Shown here one piece after another: positions 54,426-62,701 of a stretch of DNA of 64,000 bases. Under the pieces are notes generated by a model, which had not been told where the DNA came from, did no database searches, and was given only the letters and a program-made list of their open reading frames with translations. The DNA comes from Vitreimonas flagellata (GTDB lineage Bacteria > Pseudomonadota > Alphaproteobacteria > Caulobacterales > Aquidulcibacteraceae), in contig NZ_SBJL01000002.1 of the NCBI RefSeq assembly GCF_004634425.1, forward strand, positions 682,001 to 746,000, written 5' to 3'. Position numbers and translations under genes: made by a program. Each line of letters begins with the position of its first letter. Within the stretch, counting starts at the first letter, position 1.

Positions 54426-55426
54426 GCGCGCGCCGCTGGGTGATGGCCGAGCGGCCGCAAGGCAAGCTCGAAGCGCATCACCTCAAACTGGTGGATGCGC
54501 CGCGCGAAGAGGTCGGCGACGGCGAGATTGAGATCGAGAACATCTTTGTCTCGATCGATCCGACGACGCGCCTCTGGATGTCCGAAGTCTCTCAACACGC
54601 GCAGCCGATCCAGATGGGCGATCCGATCCGCAGCTTCGTGTGGGGCCGCGTCGCTGCGTCACGCAACAAGCGCCATCGCGAAGGCGACATGGTGTTCGCG
54701 CTGGGCGCTTGGGAAAGCGTCTCGCGCGTACGGCAAGCGACTTCCATTCCCGAAAGCCATGGCCTCCCCTTGAGCGCACACGCCAGTGTGCTGGGCCTCA
54801 CCGGGCTCACCGCCTATTTCGGCATGCTCGATGTCGGCCGACCGCAGGCGGGCGAGACCGTTGTTGTATCCGCTGCTGGCGGCGCCGTTGGCTCGGTCGC
54901 GGCGCAGATCGGGCGCATTCTGGGATGTCGCACGGTCGGCATCGTTGGCAGCGAGGCGAAGGCCGCGAAGGTCGTGCGCGATTATCGGCTTGACGCCGCC
55001 GTAAGCCGGAAAGGCGATCTGAGCGCGGCGCTCGCGAACGCCTGCCCATCCGGCATCGATGTCGATTTCGAGAACGTCGCGGGCCCCGTGCTCGACGCCG
55101 TGATGGAGCATATCAACCCAGGCGCACGGCTGGTTCTGTGCGGGATGATCTCGGCTTACGAATCTGACGGCGTGTGGCCTTCCAATGTCGTGCGCCCGCT
55201 GCTGATGAAGCGCGCGCGGCTCGAAGGCGTGCTGATCTCATCGTACTTCAACCGCTTGCCGGAAGGCGTCGAAGCCTTGGCAGGCTGGGTGAAGAGCGGC
55301 GAGATGCGTTGGGATGTCGATGTGCTGAACGGTATCGAACGCGCACCCGAAGCACTGCAACGCCTCCTGAGCGGCGCGAATATCGGCAAGCAATTGGTGC
55401 AGCTCGCGGCCGATCCGTGGGCCTAA
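54422..55426 (+). CDS. NADP-dependent alkenal/2-enoyl reductase (MDR, LTB4DH type)
   Basis: 334 residues. A zinc-free medium-chain reductase of the leukotriene B4 dehydrogenase/YncB type: VSIDPTTRLWM, GLTGLTAYFGMLDVGRPQAGETV, VSAAGGAVGSVAAQIGRILGC and the SYFNRLPEGVEALAGWVKSG end. Such enzymes reduce the C=C bond of enones and alkenals with NADPH. It overlaps the NTF2-like gene by four bases and closes the kinase operon. Chemically it fits reduction of an alpha,beta-unsaturated product. Confidence 0.92.
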   Translation: MSARRWVMAERPQGKLEAHHLKLVDAPREEVGDGEIEIENIFVSIDPTTRLWMSEVSQHAQPIQMGDPIRSFVWGRVAASRNKRHREGDMVFALGAWESVSRVRQATSIPESHGLPLSAHASVLGLTGLTAYFGMLDVGRPQAGETVVVSAAGGAVGSVAAQIGRILGCRTVGIVGSEAKAAKVVRDYRLDAAVSRKGDLSAALANACPSGIDVDFENVAGPVLDAVMEHINPGARLVLCGMISAYESDGVWPSNVVRPLLMKRARLEGVLISSYFNRLPEGVEALAGWVKSGEMRWDVDVLNGIERAPEALQRLLSGANIGKQLVQLAADPWA

Positions 55427-55430
55427 AGCT

Positions 55431-56369
55431 TCACGCGCTCTTAGCGAACAGCGTGTCGAAGCCGTGCAGCGTGTCGCAATATTCACGGATGTTCTGGATC
55501 TTGCCGCCGTCGCAATCGAGCACCCAGCAATAGCGGTTCTGGTAGCGGCGGCCGTTGACATGACGGCCGTCCCCGAACGCCTCCACCGCGACCAAGCCAT
55601 CATCGCTCTCGATCAGACGATGCGCCTTCAGCGAATAGCCGTGCGGGAACATGCCGGACAGCGCATGCACGGAAGCAGCGCGCGCTTTGATGCCGACACG
55701 GCCCGAGACGATCGGATCGTTGTCGTGCTGTACCGGGCCTTCGGGACCAGTCGTGCGCCGCCGTCCGCCATCGGCCCACCAGGTCGCGTCTTGTGCGCAC
55801 AGGTTGAGCAAACGCGGCTCATCCATCGCCGCGATCGCGGCCATCAGATTGAGCCCCGCTTGGCCTGCCTCTGTGCGCGCCACGGGGGTCGGCGCGTTGA
55901 GCTCAGGTGACTCGCTGCGCCGATCGAGGTTCTTCCCGCCGAACACGTAGCCCGCGTGATTGGTGTCGAGATATTCGCGCACTTCCACGATCGCGCCGTC
56001 ACGCACCTCGAACACGAAGGCGTAGCGGTTTTGATAGGGCTTCTCGCCGCGAAAGAGGCCGTCGCCCTCGACTTCGATGACGGCAAAATCGCCATCCGCG
56101 AAGGCGCGACGTGCGATCTGGCGCACGCCGCCAGGAAACGTCTCGCCGATACGCGACATCAGCTTGCACTTCAACGCCGCGTCCATCGCGCCGTGCAGTG
56201 GCCAAGGCCGATCATCGCCCGGATCGATGCCGAATTGACCGGCCGCACGATCGCGGCCGGTATCAACCCACCAAATCGCGCCGGGCGCAAAGAAGCCCTT
56301 CAACGCCTCGACATCGTTGCGGTCGAGCGCGGTGATGAAGCCAGAGGCGACCTCAAGCGTGGACGCCAC
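55431..56369 (-). CDS. Tandem-domain SnoaL-like protein
   Basis: 312 residues from GTG 56369. Two SnoaL/NTF2-type domains fused in one chain: the first ~1-140 (GAIWWVDTGRDR, then PYQNRYAFVFEVRDGAIVEV, REYLDTNHAGYVFG) and the second ~165-312 (ATWWADGGRRR, RRYQNRYCWVLDCDGGKIQN, REYCDTLHGFDTLF). The two halves share the order and the QNRY and REY-DT motifs, showing internal duplication. Probably forms its own pseudo-dimer. Three bases separate it from the LLM gene, so they are co-transcribed. Function unknown. Confidence 0.85.
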   Translation of the reverse strand: MASTLEVASGFITALDRNDVEALKGFFAPGAIWWVDTGRDRAAGQFGIDPGDDRPWPLHGAMDAALKCKLMSRIGETFPGGVRQIARRAFADGDFAVIEVEGDGLFRGEKPYQNRYAFVFEVRDGAIVEVREYLDTNHAGYVFGGKNLDRRSESPELNAPTPVARTEAGQAGLNLMAAIAAMDEPRLLNLCAQDATWWADGGRRRTTGPEGPVQHDNDPIVSGRVGIKARAASVHALSGMFPHGYSLKAHRLIESDDGLVAVEAFGDGRHVNGRRYQNRYCWVLDCDGGKIQNIREYCDTLHGFDTLFAKSA

Positions 56370-56371
56370 GC

Positions 56372-57268
56372 TTACGCCGCCGCCTTGTTGCTCACGCCCG
56401 CAGCTTGCGCCCAGACTTCAAGATCGCGATCCAGCGATTTCGACGAGAACGGCAGCGCCATGACGAACTCCTTCACGCCTTCGCGACGCGCTTCTTCGAT
56501 CTTTTTATGCAAATCGTCCGGCGTGCCGCCGTACGGAATGCCAAGCTTCAAGCGATAGTTCGGGTCGTTCTCACGGCCAGCCTTGCGCAATTCGGCGCGC
56601 AGCTTTTCGAGATGCGGCGCGAGCTCGTACTTGGCCCACCAGCCATACCAACCATCGCCAATCGTCGCCGAGCGACGCATCGCAGCTTCGGAATCGCCGC
56701 CAATGAGGAACGGCGGGCCGCCCGGCGTGTACGGCTTCGGCAACAGCACGACATTCTCGAATTTCACGAACTCGCCGTCGAACTTGGCGCGATCTTGCGT
56801 CCAAGCCGCTTTGATCGCGAGGATGTATTCGTCAAAGCGCTTGCCGCGCTTTTCGAACGGCACGCCGAGCGCTTCGTATTCTTCCTTCGACCAACCTGAG
56901 CCGACGCCGAACTCGAAGCGGCCTTGGCAGATGTGATCGAGCGTCAGCACTTCCTTGGCCGTCAGCAGCGCCGGGCGCTGCGGCAGGATCAGAACGCTTG
57001 TGGAGAAACGCAGCGTCTTGGTGACTTGCGCGGCGACAGCGATCGCGAGCAGCGGGTCATAGACGCCCATCTCCTCGCCCCACGGCGGCGAGCCATCTTC
57101 GGAATACGGATACTCGGATTGGTAGTCCGAAGCCGGGAAGAACACGACATGTTCGGGAAACCAGAGCGAGTCGAAACCCAATTCTTCGACGCGCTGCGCT
57201 GCGGCTTTCATAAACTCGATGTCGCGACGCTGCGAATTGCCGAAGGCTGCGGCCAAACCAAGGTTCAC
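56372..57268 (-). CDS. LLM-class F420-dependent oxidoreductase, copy 2
   Basis: 298 residues from GTG 57268, whose GTGA overlaps the Rieske stop. Close paralogue of 49438-50316: shared LTAKEVLTLDH, KRGKRFDEYILAIKAAWTQD, VVLLPKPYTPGGPPFLIGGDS and ATIGDGWY stretches. Divergence is mainly at the two ends. Translational coupling to the Rieske oxygenase gene suggests the two act on successive forms of the same substrate. F420 is the likely cofactor from context. Confidence 0.88.
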   Translation of the reverse strand: MNLGLAAAFGNSQRRDIEFMKAAAQRVEELGFDSLWFPEHVVFFPASDYQSEYPYSEDGSPPWGEEMGVYDPLLAIAVAAQVTKTLRFSTSVLILPQRPALLTAKEVLTLDHICQGRFEFGVGSGWSKEEYEALGVPFEKRGKRFDEYILAIKAAWTQDRAKFDGEFVKFENVVLLPKPYTPGGPPFLIGGDSEAAMRRSATIGDGWYGWWAKYELAPHLEKLRAELRKAGRENDPNYRLKLGIPYGGTPDDLHKKIEEARREGVKEFVMALPFSSKSLDRDLEVWAQAAGVSNKAAA

Positions 57269-58635
57269 GGCTTCACTCCCATGTATTTATCAAGCGTTTG
57301 GTGGAAATGCCGGATGCGGCTTTCCTGATAATTCGCCAGCGTGATGCCCGGCTTGTGCGTGGCGCGCAGACCCTTTTGGATTCGGCGAAGATTTTCCGTG
57401 TCTTGATCGGCCACAAAGCCGGCGGAGCCTAGCTCCGGTGCGTCCGCCCAGCTCTGCTCTTCCGTCAGCCAATGCGGCGCGGCCGGCGGCGGATGCGAGC
57501 CGTCTTCGGCCTTCGCGAACAGCAGCATGATTTCCATCACGCTGCGTTCGGGATCGTTCTCGTACGGGCGGAAGCGATAGCAGATTGGCGCGCCATGACC
57601 GCCCCACGGCACGAGATTCGGGAAGAGCGAATATTGGATCACGTCCACGACTTCAGCATTCGACATGCCGCTCAAATCGCGCTTCGCCGATTTCGAGAGC
57701 TTTTCACGCGCGCTGTCGGCGAATTGATTGCGCACGTCGGCTTGGCTGCCGTGCTCGATCTTCGCCCGCGCGTGGAACGCCACGTCGCGCTGCATGTGTT
57801 TGATAGTCTTGTCCGTCTCGACCTCACCCGCTGACGGCGCGGGCATGGCTTCAACCGTGAGCATACGGTTGACGTGGCGTACGCCTGGGAAGATGTCGTA
57901 CTGGGTGGTGTCCCACGCCACGTAAGTGGTCGTTTGCGGGTGCGCCACAGGGATGTGGAAGCTCTCGATGAAAGCCTCCTGCGCCAGCTTCCAATTGCAC
58001 GGCACGACCTTGCAAACGTGCGCCGCCTTATAGCGATCCTCGAGTTTGAATTGCTCGAAATGCTTCGGCAGGATTTCGAGGTAGGATTCCAGAGACTCGC
58101 AGTTCGGGTCGAAATTGATGAACACGAAGCCGCCCCAAAGGCCAACCTTCACTTCGGGAAGGCTGAATTCCTCGCGGTTCACATGGTCAAAATCCCATTG
58201 GCTGGGAATGTGCGCGAGCTTGCCTTCCAAATTCCAAGTGAAGCCATGGAAGGGGCATTTGAAGCGCTCGACACAGCCGCCTTGCGTACGCAGCAGCACA
58301 CCGCGGTGCAAGCAGGCGTTCACGTACGCGCGGATCTCGCCCTTGCTGGTTCGCGTCACCAAGAGCGATTCATCGCCAATATTGTAAACGACGTGGTCAC
58401 CGGGCTTTTGCAGCTCCTCCACGCGACACGCCATCTGCCAGCATTTGCGCCAGACGCGGTCCATTTCGAGATTGTGCCAGCCCTGGTCGAAATAGCGATC
58501 GACCGGAATATCGTCGGTTCCCAAGCCGGTTGGCGGCGATTCAAAACGCAACACGTCCGGCGCCGGACGGCTATCCTGGGCGTAGATGTCTTGGACTGAA
58601 GGCGTCGGTCTGCCTTCCGGCGGCTTAATCGCCAT
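57265..58635 (-). CDS. Rieske aromatic-ring-hydroxylating oxygenase, alpha subunit
   Basis: 456 residues from ATG 58635; the longer open frame beyond is rejected as it crosses the divergent promoter gap. The [2Fe-2S] ligands are Cys108-x-His110 and Cys127-x2-His130 (ACLHRGVLL, CPFHGFTW). The catalytic Fe site has His227 and His232 (ESFHIPVAHPQT). The alpha subunit oxidises a substrate with O2, and needs a reductase/ferredoxin, none of which is adjacent. It is divergent from the F420-reductase gene and coupled to the LLM gene. Substrate unknown. Confidence 0.93.
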   Translation of the reverse strand: MAIKPPEGRPTPSVQDIYAQDSRPAPDVLRFESPPTGLGTDDIPVDRYFDQGWHNLEMDRVWRKCWQMACRVEELQKPGDHVVYNIGDESLLVTRTSKGEIRAYVNACLHRGVLLRTQGGCVERFKCPFHGFTWNLEGKLAHIPSQWDFDHVNREEFSLPEVKVGLWGGFVFINFDPNCESLESYLEILPKHFEQFKLEDRYKAAHVCKVVPCNWKLAQEAFIESFHIPVAHPQTTTYVAWDTTQYDIFPGVRHVNRMLTVEAMPAPSAGEVETDKTIKHMQRDVAFHARAKIEHGSQADVRNQFADSAREKLSKSAKRDLSGMSNAEVVDVIQYSLFPNLVPWGGHGAPICYRFRPYENDPERSVMEIMLLFAKAEDGSHPPPAAPHWLTEEQSWADAPELGSAGFVADQDTENLRRIQKGLRATHKPGITLANYQESRIRHFHQTLDKYMGVKP

Positions 58636-58667
58636 ATTTCGCTCCCGTTTGCGGCAGCATAGCAGGC

Positions 58668-58751
58668 GTGTTCGCCAACATCGACAACCGCACACTGCGC
58701 AAGACCGTCCGAATATTTGACGGAAGCCTGTAACCGGCCTTGGGCGAACAC
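58668..58751. promoter_or_regulatory. Spaced inverted repeat in the Rieske/F420-reductase gap
   Basis: GTGTTCGCC (58668-58676) and GGCGAACAC (58743-58751) are exact 9-bp reverse complements 66 bases apart, in the 213-base divergent gap. This could be two half-sites bound by one looping regulator. With no other support, this is tentative. The gap must hold both promoters. Confidence 0.3.
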
Positions 58752-58848
58752 ACCGCAGGCTGTGCGCGACTTGCTCGCGTTCCAATCTATCCCTTAGAAA
58801 ATTGCCAGGCGCCTTTCCGACGCCGCTGCATTGAGATCGATCAACACA

Positions 58849-59517
58849 ATGAAACTTGGCGACACCATCGCAATTCTTGGCGGCGCAGGCGCACTCGGCT
58901 CCGGCATCGCCGGCCGCCTCGCCAAAGCGGGTCACACCGTCGTGATCGGCTCGCGCGATCCTGAACGGGCGCGGGACACCGTCGCGCAAATCAATGCCGC
59001 CGCTGGCGCTGAGCGCGTGAGCGCCGCCAACTATTCTGACGCCGCAGCGCGCGCCGATATCGTGGTCGTCACCGTGCCGTTCGCGGCGCAGCAAGAAGCG
59101 CTCTCAATCGTGAAGCCGCACGTTGCGGGCAAGCTCGTAGTCGATTGCACGGTGCCGTTGAAGCCGCCCAAAGTTGGCCTAGTGCAATTGCCGCCGGAAG
59201 GCTCCGCCGCGCAGATCGCACAAGCGGTGCTCGGCAGCGACGTGAAAGTCGCCTCCGCATTCCATAATGTCGGCGCGAAGCTGCTTGAGGGCGATGCGCC
59301 GATCGAGTGCGACGTGCTCGTCTTTGGCGATAGCGACGAAATCCGTGCTGGCGCAGCAGCTCTGGTGGAAGCCGTTGGCCTGCGCGCAGTGGAAGCCGGA
59401 CCGCTGGCGAATTCCGCCGCCGCCGAAGCACTGACCTCGGTGCTCATCCAGATCAATCGGCGTTACAAGGCTGGCCACGCCGGCATTCGGATTACGGGGC
59501 TTTCGGGCGATCATTGA
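58849..59517 (+). CDS. NADPH:F420 oxidoreductase (NpdG-like)
   Basis: 222 residues. It moves hydride between NADP(H) and F420. The NADP fold opens MKLGDTIAILGGAGALGSGIAGRLA with GSRDPERA, the dinucleotide motif that prefers NADP; VVVTVPFAAQQ, VVDCTVPLKPPK, SAFHNVGAKLL and the C-terminal SVLIQINRRYKAGHAGIRITGL are family signatures. Its stop overlaps the fbiC ATG by one base (TGATG), so the cofactor-making and cofactor-charging enzymes are coupled. NpdG is so named for its role in nitrophenol degradation by actinobacteria. Confidence 0.9.
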   Translation: MKLGDTIAILGGAGALGSGIAGRLAKAGHTVVIGSRDPERARDTVAQINAAAGAERVSAANYSDAAARADIVVVTVPFAAQQEALSIVKPHVAGKLVVDCTVPLKPPKVGLVQLPPEGSAAQIAQAVLGSDVKVASAFHNVGAKLLEGDAPIECDVLVFGDSDEIRAGAAALVEAVGLRAVEAGPLANSAAAEALTSVLIQINRRYKAGHAGIRITGLSGDH

Positions 59518-61925
59518 TGGCGGATTGTCTGCGCGCACTTGAGAGCGGCCCGGCGGCGTTTCACGCGCTGAAGGACGCCCCGCTCGCCACCCTGCTCAGC
59601 GCCGCCAATGCGCTGCGCGAGCGTGGTCACGGCGCGCGCATTTCGTATTCGCGCAAAGTCTTTCTACCCGTCACGCATCTCTGCCGCGACACCTGCCGCT
59701 ATTGCACCTTCGCAAAGCCGCCGCGGCGCGGCCAGCAAATCTATATGAGCGAGACGGAAGTGCTCGACGTCGCACGCAAGGGTGCGGCGATGGGTTGCCG
59801 TGAGGCTCTGTTCACGCTCGGCGACAATCCGGAAGCACGTTGGAAAGAATCCCGCGAAGCGCTCGATGAAATGGGCTACGCGTCGACCATGGATTACGTC
59901 GCGCACCTGGCCAAGCGCGTGATCGAAGAAACGGGTCTGCTGCCGCACCTCAATCCGGGCCTCATGGATGAGGCGCGCATGGCCGAGCTGCGTGCGGTTT
60001 CGCCATCGATGGGCTTGATGCTGGAATCGATCTCGCCGCGCCTGATGGAGCGCGGCGGCCCGCACTACGGCTGCCCCGACAAAGAGCCGGTCGCGCGCTT
60101 GAAGACGATTGAAGCCGCCGGCTGCACACGCACGCCGTTCACGACAGGCTTGTTGATCGGCATTGGCGAAACGCGCGAGGAGCGCATCGAAGCGTTGGAG
60201 GCGCTTTACGATCTCCACGCCCAATACGGCCACATCCAGGAAATCATCATCCAGCCGTTCCGCGCCAAACCGGGCACGCGCATGCATGATGCGCCCGAGC
60301 CATCGGAAGACGAGCTGCTTTGGACGCTCGCCGCCGCCCGCATCATCATGGGGCCCGGCGCGAACATTCAAACGCCGCCGAACCTCTCGCCGGATGGCCT
60401 GCAGCATCTGATCGAAGCGGGCGTCAACGATCTGGGCGGCATCTCGCCGCTCACGCCGGATTTCGTGAACCCGGAAGCGCCCTGGCCGCACCTCGGCGCG
60501 CTCGCGACGTATCTTGCCGAGCATGGCTACGAATTGGCGGAGCGGCTGACGATCTATCCCGAATACGCGGCAGCACCCGATCGCTGGCTGCATCCCGCCA
60601 TCGCACCGCGCATCCGTGTCGCGACCGACGCCGCCGGTTGGCCGCGTGAAGACGATTGGATCACCGGCCAATCCCGCGAAGCCCCCGATTGGGCAAAGCT
60701 CGCGGACGAAACGCAACCGCGCCGCCGCAGCCTGGCGACGGCGCTCGCGCGCGTGCAATCGGATGCGCGTCCAAGCGAAGCCGATATCGCGCTGCTGTTC
60801 GACGCCCGCGGCGGTGATTATCTCGATGTCTGCAAGCTCGCCGATGAACAACGGCGCGCGCAAAACGGCGATGTCGTGAGCTACGTCGTCACCCGCAACA
60901 TCAATTACACCAACGTCTGCACCTATGCGTGCGGCTTCTGCGCCTTCTCCAAAGGCCGCGTTGCGCCCGAATTGCGTTCAGCGCCGTACGAAGTCGAATA
61001 CAGCGAAATCGCCCGCCGCGCCGCCGAAGCCTGGGACCGCGGCGGCACGGAGGTCTGCCTGCAAGGCGGCATCCACCCGAGCTATGACGGACAGACCTAT
61101 CTCGACATTCTCGCCGCCGCCAAAGCCGGCGCGCCGAACATTCATGTGCACGCCTTCTCGCCGCTCGAGATCATGCACGGCGCCGGCGCGCGCGGCATCC
61201 CTGTGCGCGACTATCTGCAAGAACTGAAAGCGGCCGGCCTCGGCAGCGTGCCGGGCACCGCCGCCGAAATCCTCGACGACGAAGCCCGCGCGCTGCTTTG
61301 TCCGGATAAGCTCACGGCAGATGAATGGATCAGCGTGATGCGCGACGCGCACAGCGTCGGGCTCAAAAGCACGTCGACGATCATGTTCGGCCACGTCGAC
61401 ACTTACACCCAATGGGCGCGCCATCTGCTGCGCTTGCGCGATTTGGCTGAAGAGACCGGCGGTTTCACCGAATTCGTACCGCTGCCGTTCGTCGCCGACG
61501 AAGCGCCGATGCATCGCAAAGGTAAAAGCCGCCGCGGTCCGACCTTTCGCGAAGCCGTGCTGATGCATGCCGTCGCGCGTCTCGTGTTCGGCCGCTTCAT
61601 TCCGAACATCCAAACCTCCTGGGTAAAGATGGGCCCGGAAGGCGCTGTCCATTGCCTCAATGCCGGCGCCAATGACATTGGCGGTACGCTGATGAACGAG
61701 ACCATCACGCGCTCCGCCGGCGCGCAGCACGGCCAAGAACGGCCGCCGCTCGAAATGGAAGCGCTGATCGCCAGCGCAGGCCGCACGCCGCGCCTGCGCA
61801 CCACACTCTACGCCGATGCGCCAAAAGAACGCCGAGAAACGGCGATCCGCGCACCCGAGCTTCTGCCAATACAACAGACACCAGCCGCGCGGCGTAAGCG
61901 CCAAGCCGCACGCGCGGAGACATAA
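59517..61925 (+). CDS. fbiC: FbiC, 5-amino-6-(D-ribitylamino)uracil--L-tyrosine FO synthase (CofG/CofH fusion)
   Basis: 802 residues from ATG 59517. FbiC makes FO (7,8-didemethyl-8-hydroxy-5-deazariboflavin), the chromophore of F420, from tyrosine and a riboflavin precursor. Two radical-SAM cores are present: Cys56-x3-Cys60-x2-Cys63 (THLCRDTCRYCTF) in the CofG-like half (~1-360), and Cys468-x3-Cys472-x2-Cys475 (NVCTYACGFCAF) in the CofH-like half (~440-770). The full-length fusion is the actinobacterial form; archaea split it. It is unusual in Proteobacteria. It overlaps the F420-reductase gene and is 13 bases before an SDR gene. Confidence 0.95.
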   Translation: MADCLRALESGPAAFHALKDAPLATLLSAANALRERGHGARISYSRKVFLPVTHLCRDTCRYCTFAKPPRRGQQIYMSETEVLDVARKGAAMGCREALFTLGDNPEARWKESREALDEMGYASTMDYVAHLAKRVIEETGLLPHLNPGLMDEARMAELRAVSPSMGLMLESISPRLMERGGPHYGCPDKEPVARLKTIEAAGCTRTPFTTGLLIGIGETREERIEALEALYDLHAQYGHIQEIIIQPFRAKPGTRMHDAPEPSEDELLWTLAAARIIMGPGANIQTPPNLSPDGLQHLIEAGVNDLGGISPLTPDFVNPEAPWPHLGALATYLAEHGYELAERLTIYPEYAAAPDRWLHPAIAPRIRVATDAAGWPREDDWITGQSREAPDWAKLADETQPRRRSLATALARVQSDARPSEADIALLFDARGGDYLDVCKLADEQRRAQNGDVVSYVVTRNINYTNVCTYACGFCAFSKGRVAPELRSAPYEVEYSEIARRAAEAWDRGGTEVCLQGGIHPSYDGQTYLDILAAAKAGAPNIHVHAFSPLEIMHGAGARGIPVRDYLQELKAAGLGSVPGTAAEILDDEARALLCPDKLTADEWISVMRDAHSVGLKSTSTIMFGHVDTYTQWARHLLRLRDLAEETGGFTEFVPLPFVADEAPMHRKGKSRRGPTFREAVLMHAVARLVFGRFIPNIQTSWVKMGPEGAVHCLNAGANDIGGTLMNETITRSAGAQHGQERPPLEMEALIASAGRTPRLRTTLYADAPKERRETAIRAPELLPIQQTPAARRKRQAARAET

Positions 61926-61938
61926 GGGAGAGTTCGCG

Positions 61939-62697
61939 ATGTCGGTTCCGTATGAGGATCTGAAGGGCAAGGTGGCTTTGGTCACCGGCGCGACGCGCGG
62001 CCTTGGCCGCCACATCGCCGAAGGCTTGGCGCGCGCTGGCGCTTCCATCGTCGTCGCAGCACGTGATGCCGGCGCTTGCGAAAGCGCAGCCCGCGAATTC
62101 GAGGCGTTGGGCGTGAAGGCGCTGGCCGCGCCCCTGGACGTCGGCAGCTGGGATGGCTGCGCGGAATTGGTCGAGAAGGCCTACGCGCATTTCGGCCATG
62201 TCGACGTGCTCATCAACAATGCCGGCATGTCGCCCGTGCTGCGCAAGCTCACCGATCTCGATGAGAAGGGCTTCGACACGATCTTCAACGTGAACGTGAA
62301 GAGCATCTACCGGCTCTCAACGCTGACGGCCGAGCGCATGGCCGCCGGCGACGGCGGTTCGATTCTCAACATTTCCAGCACTGCTGCCGCACTCGCATCA
62401 GCCCCGGTTGCACCTTACGCCGCCGCCAAGGGCGCCGTTAACGTGCTCACCAAGGCGCTCGCGCGCTCGTACGGCCCGAAAGTGCGTGTGAACGCCATCA
62501 TGTGCGGCCCGTTCCGCACTGATCTCACCGCCTCCTTTATCGATCATCCCGGCTTCCAAAAGCACGTGCAGATGGCGACGCCGCTCAAGCGCGTGGGCGA
62601 GCCGCCGGAGATCGTGGGCGCCGCGCTCTATTTCGCCAGCAACATCTCCAGCTTCACGAGCGGAGCGATCCTCACGGTCGACGGCGGGGAGTCCTAA
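61939..62697 (+). CDS. Short-chain dehydrogenase/reductase
   Basis: 252 residues from ATG 61939 with AAGGGAGA upstream. Classical SDR: VALVTGATRGLGRHIAEGL (glycine motif), NNAGMSP, the catalytic ISS and YAAAKGAV (Tyr-x3-Lys), and ASNISSFTSGAILTVDGGES at the end. Oxidises or reduces an alcohol with NAD(P). No Arg/Asp choice at the end of the second strand is obvious. It is downstream of fbiC and four bases before a CoA-ligase gene. Substrate unknown. Confidence 0.93.
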   Translation: MSVPYEDLKGKVALVTGATRGLGRHIAEGLARAGASIVVAARDAGACESAAREFEALGVKALAAPLDVGSWDGCAELVEKAYAHFGHVDVLINNAGMSPVLRKLTDLDEKGFDTIFNVNVKSIYRLSTLTAERMAAGDGGSILNISSTAAALASAPVAPYAAAKGAVNVLTKALARSYGPKVRVNAIMCGPFRTDLTASFIDHPGFQKHVQMATPLKRVGEPPEIVGAALYFASNISSFTSGAILTVDGGES

Positions 62698-62701
62698 CCC
62701 T

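Noticed and set aside
57265-59094. Long N-terminal extension of the Rieske protein
   Set aside because: The extension crosses the divergent promoter gap and the start of the F420 reductase; homology begins at MAIKPPEGRP (ATG 58635).
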